NCBI GenBank assembly: GCA_026545765.1
Contig: CM048839.1
Location: forward strand, 64,901,187-64,965,186
Length of the DNA: 64,000 bases
Reading direction: 5' to 3'
From: Plantago major
Taxonomy: Eukaryota > Streptophyta > Magnoliopsida > Lamiales > Plantaginaceae
A model generated the notes under the pieces. It saw only the letters and a program-made list of their open reading frames with translations. It ran no database searches and was not told the DNA's origin. A program made the position numbers and the translations under genes. This document shows, in pieces, positions 11,612 through 21,400 of this stretch; within the stretch, counting starts at the first letter, position 1; every line of letters starts with the position of its first letter.

Positions 11612-11623
11612 TGGTATCAGAGC
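11612..11623 (+). other. Copia-2 primer-binding site (tRNA-Met)
   Basis: TGGTATCAGAGC begins two bases after the 5' LTR and is complementary to the 3' end of initiator tRNA-Met, as in most plant copia elements. Confidence 0.93.
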
Positions 11624-11727
11624 AGGAGGTTCCCAAGCCTTCTGCACTGAACCTAGATCCCAGATAAGTGCCCACTAACTGCTTTTCACCTACACTTGAT
11701 TTGTCTATTTAGTGTGTTTGCTGCAGG

Positions 11728-13430
11728 ATGTCTTTAAGTGATGCTCCAATTCTCAAGCCAGAGAATTATGAGAAATGGTAGAACAACATGTTGCTCCACC
11801 TAGAAGCCATCAGTGATGAAATGATCGAAGTAATAAAGAATGGCCCCATAGTCATTCAACAACTCAAGTAGGTCATGGAGGTTTCTAATGGTAGAGACAG
11901 AGTTCAAGTGATGAAGAACCAGTGGTGGTGGTTCCTCGAAGCAGTGCTTCAACCGGTGGAAGACCTCTTGGTCGAAGTTGTTTACGAGCAAAGCCAGAGA
12001 GCTCTGGACATCGAAGATGCCAAGAGAAATCATTGGATGGTCAGCTCACAATATCATCATCGTTCCACTCGAGCACATACGATTAAAGCGTAGGGGTGCA
12101 AAAAGCAGTGAAAGTGGCACAATGATTGAGGAAATCTGTGCCGCCACTGAGAAAACAAAGGAAAATAAGTTCGAAGTTTTGAAGCTCAAATTCCAAAACT
12201 TTAAACAAGGTCCCACAAAGACTCTTGAAGAACTAGATTTCCGGTTCACAACATTGATGAGTGAAATGGCTGCACTTGGTGAAAGTGAGAGATACTCTAA
12301 CTCTGAAAAGGTTAAGACTATCGTGAGAAGCTTGAATCAAAACTGGGAACACACTCAATATTTTTATTTCAACCAAGGACTTCCAAATATCACTCCGGAG
12401 AACTCTTTTCCCACTTAGCTCATCGACTATGAAACTACTCAGAGAGAACAAACAATTGCTGAGAAAGTTCACAATGTTGCTTTAGTAACACAAGGTACTT
12501 CTGAAAAGAAGGATACCAAGGAAATGACTGAGGAAGAAGCTCTTGCTGTAAAGAAAATGAGAAAATATGTCAGTCGGGAGATTGAGAGAAGAAAAGCCAA
12601 AGAGAAGCTGAAAAAGCATCTAGGCTCAAACTATCACCAGTACAAAAATATCAATTTGTCAAGTTCATTTGAACAATGGCTCGGAAGCATCTAGTTCTGA
12701 AGAAGCAGAAATCGGAAATGATATCTGTTTCTATTGTCAGAAACCTGGTCATTTTAAAAGAGATTGCCTTGTTTTCAATAAGCTAAAGACAAGTGACAAG
12801 AAAGATAGAAGAAACTTCAAAGGAGGTCAGAGAGCTATGCTCACTAAAGAAAGGAAAAAGATTCAAATCCAACTGGATGCTCTTGATATTGATTCAGAAT
12901 CTGAGGAAGAAGACTCAGATGATACCAAACTACCTTCTCCGGAATTATGTGGCATCACTCATGAATTAGTTGACTTTGGTCAAAAGAAAAGGAAAATATC
13001 TTGGGGTTCTTTGAGGAGATCTATCAGTTGCTCCAACATTGAGCCTTGCCTAATGGCTGACGAGGTAACCAACATTTCTCAATTCATAACTTGTGAGAGT
13101 GATGAGGAAGAAATCAGAGATTCAGAATATTTCAGAAGAGAACTTGATCTCTACAAAAGAGAATTTCAAATGATCCGAGCTAGAGCCGACATTCTTCAAG
13201 AAGAAAAGAATTCTCTCGAGAAGGAAAATTCACAATTACTCAAGATATCGAGAAAAGGATCTGAAAATGCATTTCTCAAAGCAGATATACGAAGCGAGGC
13301 GTTACGGAAAGGCAATGGATATACTCAAAAGGAAAATAAAGATCTTCTTTACGAAAATGAGGAACTCAAGAAGAAAGTACTATCTTTTCAATCCTATGCC
13401 AAAACTTGTGATACTCTTACTGAAGTTTAA
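11728..13430 (+). pseudogene. Copia-2 gag
   Basis: The ATG at 11728 (MSLSDAPILKPENYEK) matches the Copia-1 start. An in-frame TAG appears soon after, at 11779-11781, and further frame breaks follow. The capsid part (11978-12418) has EEICAATEKTKENKFEVLKL and LEELDFRFTTLMSEMAALGES. The zinc knuckle CFYCQKPGHFKRDC lies at 12726-12767. A coiled-coil region rich in E and K (QEEKNSLEKENSQLLK, ENEELKKKV) runs to a stop at 13430. It would be the particle shell protein and binds the element RNA through the knuckle. Confidence 0.86.
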
Positions 13431-14228
13431 GAGATCCTTCAGAAAAGGGAGGACTTAGGCTAGACACATAAACAAATAGTTCTCCACTCTGAATAAGAGT
13501 GACGAAAGAATAACATTTGCTAGTGCTCAGCAAGATGGTTCCCAAATAACATATAGCATTGGTCAGAAAGATAAGGTTGTTGACAAAGGAAAGGCAGTTG
13601 CGACCAATCCTTTATGGGAAAAACAAGTCCAAAAAGCTGTTGGAGCGTTTACGTAAAGAAACATAACACTGAAAAGTGTAATCACCCACAGTGCTATGTT
13701 TCTCAGAAAGGAAAAATTGCAGGAGTAGGCAAATTTTTCAATATCACATTTTCTGGAAAGAAAGACATTCCAGAGACTAGCAAAGCTGCTGAGAAAAGAA
13801 CTCAAACAGCGCCAGGTGCTCGAAATGGCATTGGCTATAAAGCCATCGGGAAACAACTCACTCATGATTATAAACAAGAGCAAGAATGATGGATGAAAGC
13901 CAGGATTGCGCATAGCAATCATCAGAAGTGGAAGAAAGAACAGGTTACAACCACTCTAAATGCCAGGGCTAGAAGAAGTCTGGCAAGGAAAGCTATGTTT
14001 GCTGAAAAGCAGACTCAGGAACTTGACAAGTATCTGAAAGCACCACGAGGAGGACCAAGGAACATACCAAGAAAGAAAATTGCTTTATATGATAATGACA
14101 CTAATCATATAATTCCTCCTTATGTTCCAACAAGACAAAAGAATATCCCAAGGAAGTTCATTCAGAAGCGGATTCCTACAGGGAGATTCTTTAGTCCAGA
14201 AGGTTCCATTATTGAAATGAGAGCCTAA
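13431..14228 (+). pseudogene. Copia-2 Gag-to-protease linker region
   Basis: This is the counterpart of 4810-5592 in Copia-1, broken into at least three frames. Recognisable pieces are GARNGIGYKAIGKQL, then RARRSLARKAMFAEKQTQ and YLKAPRGGPRNIPRKKIAL. It is strongly basic with no catalytic motif. A TGA at 13888 sits where Copia-1 reads through (QEQERWMK), a simple nonsense change. The function is unknown; it is probably a Gag extension or spacer. Confidence 0.65.
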
Positions 14229-14246
14229 CTCCATGTTTCCTGTCTT

Positions 14247-14640
14247 GTGCAGAACACTCTAAGGAAGAACCCGAAGTGGCATTTTGGTAGTGGATGTGGG
14301 AAGCACATGACAGGAGACAAAGCAAATCTGATTAACTATAGAAAATGCGATAAAGGACCAATTATTAGGTTTGCTGGAGGAGATGAAAATCCAACCATAG
14401 GATTTGGCAATCTGAAGTTTGGAGCTCTTACAATCTCTGAAGTACTACGTGTAAAGAGATTGAAATATAATCTCCTAAGCATGAGTCAATTGGTAGACAA
14501 AGGGTACATTGTCAAGATCAAGTCAAAACTATGCAAAGTAATTGACAATGAGTCAAAGCAGACAGTCTTGGTTGTTAGGCGAAAAGGAAATCTTTATGTT
14601 CTTGTTGGGCATACACCTGTTGAAGAATGTCTCATGGTGA
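14247..14640 (+). pseudogene. Copia-2 protease with lost catalytic aspartate
   Basis: The region aligns with the Copia-1 protease, but the signature reads HFGSGCGKHMTGDKANL instead of IFDSGCGKHMTGD. The codon for the catalytic Asp is GGT (Gly) at 14286-14288, a single-base change from GAT. The following KRLKYNLLSMSQLVDKGYIVKIKSKLCK and KQTVLVVRRKGNLY stretches are well preserved. With the Asp gone this copy could not process its own Gag-Pol. Confidence 0.88.
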
Positions 14641-15656
14641 GTCAATCCACCTTTGAAGAAAGCGGCTATGGCATAAAGAATGAGTCACTTGAACTTCAAA
14701 ACTACGAACAAGCTAGCAAGAAAGAATTGGTGGTTGGTTTACCCAAATGGTATATAGAAAAGATGGTATATGCTCGACTAAATGGAAAAACAATCCAAAA
14801 CATCTTTCCGGTCTAAAACTAGACACTCGGTGAAAGGCCACTGCAAATGTTACATATGGATCTTTTGAATCCTCGTAACTAGCTATGCGAGGAAAAGAAG
14901 TATTATGCAGTTTGTTGATGATTACTCAAGATTCACTTGGGTTGTATTTCTCAAACAAAATCTGATGCAAGGTTGAGATACCCAACTTCTTGAATAAGCT
15001 TGAAGTCATGAAAAATGACAAGGTATCTGTCGAGCAGACCGTAATGCTGAGTTTGTGAATCAGTACATAAAAGAGTTTTGTACCTGCAAAGGTATACAAC
15101 ATCAACTATCTTCTGTAAGGACACCACAACAAAATGGTGTTGCTGAAAGGAAGAATAGGACCCTAAAAGAACCAGCAAGAACAATGTTAACACAGCCTGC
15201 TACACTCAAAATAGATGTTTGATTAACAAACACCATGACAAAACTCCTTATGAACTTTTGATTGGTAGACCCCCTAGTATCAAACATCTAAGGGTGTTTG
15301 GTTGCAGATGTTTTGTTCTTAACAATGGAAAAGAATACTTGAGAACATTTCAACCAAAAGAAGATGAAGGAGTATTTCTTGGTTATTCTCTGAATAGCAA
15401 AGCCTTCAGAATCTACAACAAAAGAACGCAAAAGATTGAAGAATCTGTTCATTTTGTCTTCTACAAAGGAAAGAAGAAAGTATTCTTGAATGAAGAACTC
15501 TCAGATAGGTTCAAAGAACTAATGATTAAATATTCTGAAGAAGAATCCTCAAAACAAAACTCTATCATTCACTTAGAGGATGAATCTGACGATGAAAAAC
15601 AACCATTGCTTAGTAACAACCAGATGACTCTAGACATGATGAAGAATTTCCTATGA
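14641..15656 (+). pseudogene. Copia-2 integrase
   Basis: The zinc-binding N-terminus is out of frame (near 14660-14700) and its cysteines are not recoverable in the open frame. The core has DDYSRFTWVVFLKQ (near 14918), FVNQYIKEFCTCKGIQHQLSS and GVAERKNRTLKE (near 15135). A deletion of about 40 bp after ARTML (near 15190), relative to Copia-1, removes the DTEISEIYWVEA segment and shifts the frame. The C-terminal part (15219-15656) is open, with HDKTPYELLIGRPPSIKHLRV. The protein would be inactive. Confidence 0.88.
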
Positions 15657-15667
15657 GAATTTCATAA

Positions 15668-16835
15668 ATGGAACAGGTTACTGAGAACCTTCATCATGAA
15701 GAGGTTTCTGAGAATGAGATTGCTAAAAATCAAATTCCAGATATCTCCAACACTGAAAAAGTGTCAGATATCCATGGCATTTCCCATGTGTCAGATATCT
15801 CAGATACTGCACAAGTATCCTATCAAGATCATATTGATTTACATTCAGATCAAAATGATATTGATCCTACTAGTTCAAAACCCATTATGAAATGGATAAG
15901 AAATCATCACCGAGGATGTGATCGATCCTTTAGACGAGGAGTTAGAACTAGGAGAGCAATTGCTGACTCTCTTTATGGATGTTTCATCTCAAATATTGAA
16001 CCTAAAACTATAGAAGAAGCATTGAAGGATCAAGATTGGATCTCTGCAATGCAAGAAGAGTTGGATCAATTTGAGAGAAACAAAGTCTGGAAACTGGTTC
16101 CATTTGTTGACGGAATATCTGTAATTGGTACCAAATGGGTTTTCAGAAATAAAATGAATGAGTCTGGTGAAATAACCAGAAACAAAGCAAGGTTGGTTGC
16201 CAAGGGATTCACCCAGACAGAATGACTAGATTTTGACGAGTCATATGCTCCAGTTGCAAGATTGGACGCAATTAGACTATTTCTAGCCTTTGCAGCTCAT
16301 AATGACTTTAAAGTTTATCAGATGGATGTTAAAAGTGCATTCCTAAACGGTGAACTTGCTGAAGAAGTCTATGTTGAACAACCACCAGGCTTTGAGGTTT
16401 CCACAGAAAGTAGAATGGTTTATAAGCTTCAGAAAGCTCTGTATGGACTGAAACAGGCTCCGAGAGCATGGTATGATACTTTAGCCAAATACTTGCTGGA
16501 AAGTGGTTTCAAGAAAGGAGATGTTGATAAAACACTCTTTACTTTGAACCATGAAGGGAAACTACTTCTAGTCCAAGTATATGTTGATGACATTATATTT
16601 GGATCTAAAGACAAGCAACTTTGCTGAGCTCATGAAAAGCAAATTTGAGATGAGCATGATGGGAGAATTAAACTACTTCCTAGGATTGCAAGTCAAGCAA
16701 CTTAATGATGGAATATTCATTAGTCAAACAAAGTATGCAAAGGATATGCTCAACAAGTTTAATCTAAAGTCTTCTGAAAAGATTGCTAAGATACCTATGA
16801 GCATTGGAACAAAAATGACCTATACTGAATCTGAC
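15668..16835 (+). pseudogene. Copia-2 reverse transcriptase
   Basis: This is an RVT_2-type RT. The first part (15668-16225) has the KVWKLVPFVDG and [15 protein letters not shown] stretches and ends at a TGA at 16223 that replaces the Gly codon of QTEGLDF. The second part (16262-16627) has [24 protein letters not shown] and [12 protein letters not shown], and the catalytic YVDD at 16580-16591. About 10 bases are missing after KQLC (near 16622) compared with Copia-1, shifting the frame into ELMKSKFEMSMMGELNYFLG. The catalytic residues are intact but the frame is broken. Confidence 0.9.
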
Positions 16836-16839
16836 AAGA

Positions 16840-17538
16840 GTGTTGAAGAACAAGTATATGAAATTGATTGGGTCTCTACTATACCTCACTGCAAGTAGAC
16901 CTTATATTCAATATGCAGTTGTAGTGTGTGCTAGATTTCAGACAAATCAAATGCAATCACACTACAACATTGCTATGAAAATATTAAGGTATGTAAAGGG
17001 TACTGTAGAAGTTGGATTGTGGTATCCAAAAGACAGTAGATTGAGTTTAGTTGGCTATTCTAATGCTGACTATGCTGGATCATTGCTTGATAGAAAAAGC
17101 ACCTCGGGAACTTGTCAATTCCTTGGTGACAGATTAATATCATGGTTCAGCAAGAAACAAAACTCAATTGCCACATCTACCACAGAGGCTGAATATATTG
17201 CTGCTGGGTGTTGTGCTTCACAGATATTGTGGATACAACAACAACTCAGAGACTATGAGGTGAATGAAGAGAAAACTCCAATTTTCTGTGACAACACAAG
17301 TGCTATTGCCATAACTCAGAATCCTAAGTTTCATGCAAGAACAGAGCACATTGATGTTAGACACCACTTCATTAGAGACCATGTTGAAAAAGTCAATATA
17401 GAGATACTCAAGATTGGTACTGAAGACCAAGTTGCAGATATCTTTACAAAGCCTTTGCAAGAAAGCAGGTTCTTAACCTTGAGACATATTCTTGGGTTAA
17501 TGGAGCTACCAAAGGAACTGAAAAGTTCTAATCTCTGA
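16840..17538 (+). pseudogene. Copia-2 RNase H domain
   Basis: This is a 232-codon open frame with SRPYIQYAVVVCARF, GYSNADYAGSLLDRKSTSG, QFLGDRLISWFSKKQ, TTEAEYIAAGCCASQ, CDNTSAIAI, HIDVRHHFIRDHVE and QVADIFTKPL. It is the best-preserved domain in the element. The usual GYSDADYAG Asp is Asn here. A frame break near 16860 separates it from RT. The stop at 17536-17538 is the natural end of pol. Confidence 0.9.
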
Positions 17539-18236
17539 GACATAAATTCAGAAAGGAGAAAGACATCTGGAATGGGCATCTAGATATTCAAGGCCAAAAG
17601 GAATATGAGACAGGAACTCAATATGATTGAGAAAGGAAAAAGGAGAGATAAGATATCTGGAACAGGAATCCAGAATATCAAAGGCAAAAGGTGAAACACT
17701 TAGCAAACAAGTATCTGAGACGGGTACTCAGATATCAAAGGTTAAAGTGTAAAATGGCTATTTGAAGATTTCTGAGACAGGTACTCAGATATCTAGATCA
17801 TTCAGTGAGGGGGAACACAAAAGAGAATAGTACAACTGTCTGCAGTCAACTACTCTCTTGACATTTGTATTATTTCTATCTTTGTGTAAAACATGAACAA
17901 ATACTGTGTGTGAGATAGACTCGGATACAAAAATGTCCCTTAGTCACACAGAAGAGATGTGATTCAGATAGCTAATCGTCAAAATTCATTAATTGGGCAC
18001 AATCACATGGGTTGATTGTGATCATTTCTGGAAAAGCAATCCCAACCATTGATAAAATGGGCGTTCCATTTTAAAGGCCGAGATTAATACTCTATAAAAT
18101 AGTGGACTGTAAAAACTCAGACGTGGCCCACTAAGCATTTAATGCAAACCGATTTTTACCCACGCCTTAATGCACGTACACATATACAAATGCACAAAAT
18201 TAATTTGTGTATTTTTGCCTGTTGGAATTACACTGC
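17539..18236 (+). repeat. Noncoding spacer after pol: hairpin repeats and internal purine tract
   Basis: Between pol and the third ORF lies a noncoding spacer. At 17560-17795 there are four degenerate units with inverted repeats. The clearest is TATCTGAG (17712-17719) pairing with CTCAGATA (17727-17734), and another pairs TCTGAG (17771-17776) with CTCAGA (17784-17789). A polypurine-like AGTGAGGGGGAACAC follows at 17804-17817. The region up to about 18110 is shared with Copia-1. Beyond that I see AT-rich sequence only. Confidence 0.65.
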
Positions 18237-18247
18237 TATATATATAG
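18237..18247 (+). promoter_or_regulatory. TATA-like box upstream of the third ORF of Copia-2
   Basis: TATATATATAG lies about 190 bp before the ORF3 ATG at 18436, followed by a C/T- and A-rich leader. It is a textbook-looking core promoter position for an internal transcript. Whether it is used is unknown. Confidence 0.4.
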
Positions 18248-18435
18248 GATTTTGGCAAAAGAAATCACTTTCACCTAATCCTACATTTGCTCTTGCACAA
18301 AAACTGCAAAATACTCTCAAATCTCCCTGCAATTTTCTCTGCAACTACTGATCCCCTCTTAGTTTTTCTGCAAAGAATCACTAATTTCCTACCTTAATCT
18401 TTTCTCTTTTTTCAAAAACTTCACTATTTAAAGAG

Positions 18436-21400
18436 ATGGCTCCCAAATGTGCTTCTACTCAGAAATTCCAAGCTACTACATCTGGTACTGCTGAAAAGTA
18501 AGCACCAATGCTGGTTATAACAATCAATCGGTTGATTGGAGAGTTCAATCCTGATCATTGGACTTCAAATCACAGGATGATTTGGGGTGGTGCCATGATT
18601 GAGGAATACCTGGTAGCTGAAATAGAAAACCAGACTGACAGAAAGTTGGTACTTGATATGCTTGAAAAGGCACAAATCAAGGGCTTTCTATCTGCTCTTC
18701 CCAGTGGAGTTTCTTCACTGGATGTCCTGGAGTTTTATAACAACTCCACAATTATTTCCAAAGTCTCTGAAGGCACTCAGACAGTGTCTATCAAGACCAA
18801 AGTCCTAGGACAAGAAATCCTGTTGGACGAAACAACTTTTCGTGAGCTGTTTGAACTTCAAAATCTTGGAAAGGATTTTGAAATTGACACCAAGGATGAA
18901 GATCTCCTTGAAGGTGTGAAGCAACTATACAGTGATGTGTGTGATCTTGACAAGCTAAACACACCCATCGACTTTAAGCTTGCTGACATAAGGACCAAAC
19001 ATCTGTTGGTCCACTGGGATGTGTTGGCATGTATCCTTCACAGATGCTTTGATGGTCTACAAGGAGGTGTTGACCAGATAAGTCAAGAACGCTGGATGAT
19101 GATGTTCTTGTTGAATCAACAAGACAAAAGGCTGGAAAACCCTTTTAATTGGGGGAAGTACGCCTTCATGAAATTTGTGAAGAAGATACAAGGCTTTGAG
19201 CCTAAAATTGTTAAGGGCCTTGCGGAGCCAAAAGCCACAGTAAGATATGGACTGAAGATTTGCTACTTACTGGAGTGCCTTGGCATTGAGCTCAGAGAGA
19301 CGGTAGACATTGCCAATAGTAACCTACTCTACAAATATGAGTATACAAACATGATGAAAAGGTTCTGCATCTCGAAGGTTCAAGAAAGCGAAGAGTGATG
19401 AGGTCTATGAAGGTTTCATTGCGTCCAAAAGGCCCAGAACTTCACAAAAGAAGTCTCATGGCAAATCAGAAGGCATATCCATTATGGATGTCGACTCTCA
19501 GATACCTGTCGCCACTACTGATGAACTCATCAATGCTGCTAAGAACACTGCTGATGAACTCATCAATGCTGCAGAGTGCCTTGCTGATGAACTTATCAAT
19601 GCTGATAAAAGCAGTGAGAAACTTCAAACTCTCTCTGTAGAAGCAGCAGGGATTGTTGATAACTCCATTCCATATTTCGATGACGAATCAGACAAGGAGG
19701 AGAAGATCCCAGCCCCGAAGGTAACTGAAAAAGTAACCAAGGCCAAGGGGAAGAGGAACAAAAGGTCCAAGGTTGCTGAGAAAGCAACTAGCTCAAAGGT
19801 TGCTGAGCAAGCACCTATAGCAAAGGTTGTTGGTGCCAACACACCATCAGGGAAAGTCACGTATAAACAACTTCAAGAAGCCCTGATGAGTGGTGACCTA
19901 GTGTTGGTAGACGCTGATGTCAACACCACACTTAAAAAACTGGAAGAGCTCTCAAACGCTCAAACTTCTGCTTCCAGAAAACCAATGACCACAAGTGGTT
20001 GATGAAATGGTCAATGAACTCCATTTCAACATGACAGCAATGCAATATGTTGAAGAAAATCCTGCAAATGAGCAGGTTCCCCAACTCCTAGAGAGGGATC
20101 AAACTGAGACACCTGCTTAGAATGATCAAACAGGGGAGGCAATTGAGTTAGTCACTCAGGAAAGGTCTGAAGTACCTGAAACTTCAAACAAAGAAGCTGA
20201 AATGGAACAACAAGACCAAAGCATAGAAGGGTCATAAGTTGCAGAGACCAATCAGCCTGACACTGCTCAGGTAGCTGAATGGTTTAACTCTCTACTTGTG
20301 ACATTTTGTGTTTATTAATCTTGTTATTTAATAAAATTTCTTTGTTATAGGCTGAATTAGAAACACAAGAACAAGAGGAAGCTGGAAATCTTGCCTCAGA
20401 ATCTGAGAAGGAGGCTTCCATAGCCTCACCACTTAAGGAACAGGAGCCTGTCTCACAGGTAGAAGAAAGTTCCTTAAGATATAACATTTCAGATATATGC
20501 TTTATACACTTGAATAATACTAACGTGTTTGTTTCTAATAGGCTCCAACTGAGAAGAAAAATGGAGAGACTGAAAAGTCTATCTCTTCAGAGAAGAATCC
20601 AGAGACTTCCAAGGTCTCTGAGAAACAAGTATCTGAACCTTCTATTGAGAAGGTATATAATTCAGATACCTATAATCTTCAAAGACAAATCTCTGATCAT
20701 TTTTCTCAAACTAACACTTTATACTTACAGGTTCAAAAAGAAGTAGAAGTTCTTTGAGGGAATTGCCCTCAATCCCATGACCAATGGAAATTGATGAGGC
20801 ATCAAAGCTTTCATCACAAGAAAAACTTCCAGAGACTGCACAAGTCTCTGATAGACAAATATCTGAACCTCCTATTGTGGAGGTAATTGACTTCTCAGAT
20901 AACTAAAATTGTCTAACATAGTTTTCTTGCTCAAAATTTTCAAAGTGTTGTTTTCAATCTCAGGTTCAAGCAGAAAGAAAGATCACTGAGGATCAGGCTT
21001 CCCAGTCTCCTCCTCATATCCAGATATCTATGGCACCTGGAACCTCAGTAGTCAAGTCATCTGACCCTGTCACACAGGTAACTCAGATACCTTTCTACTC
21101 TAAAGCCCATATATCTACTAAAGTTTTGAAACTAATTCAGAACTCTTTCTTTCAGGCTCAAACAAGTGCCACTAAGGTCCCTGTTGATGAGAAGAAGGAC
21201 CTTCTTCCTTTCCTCAAGGAATACACTTTGCCAAAGCACCTAAAATGCTTCAAGAAATGGCAAAAGCTTCGATGCTCCGATCTATCTGAGATCATTAAGG
21301 TGACTGATCACCCCATAAGGAGAGCACGAGCCCTTGACTTGGAAAATTATGTCCATGCCATGGTCCCCACTGAATAATACTCTTTTGGAACATTAATGCA

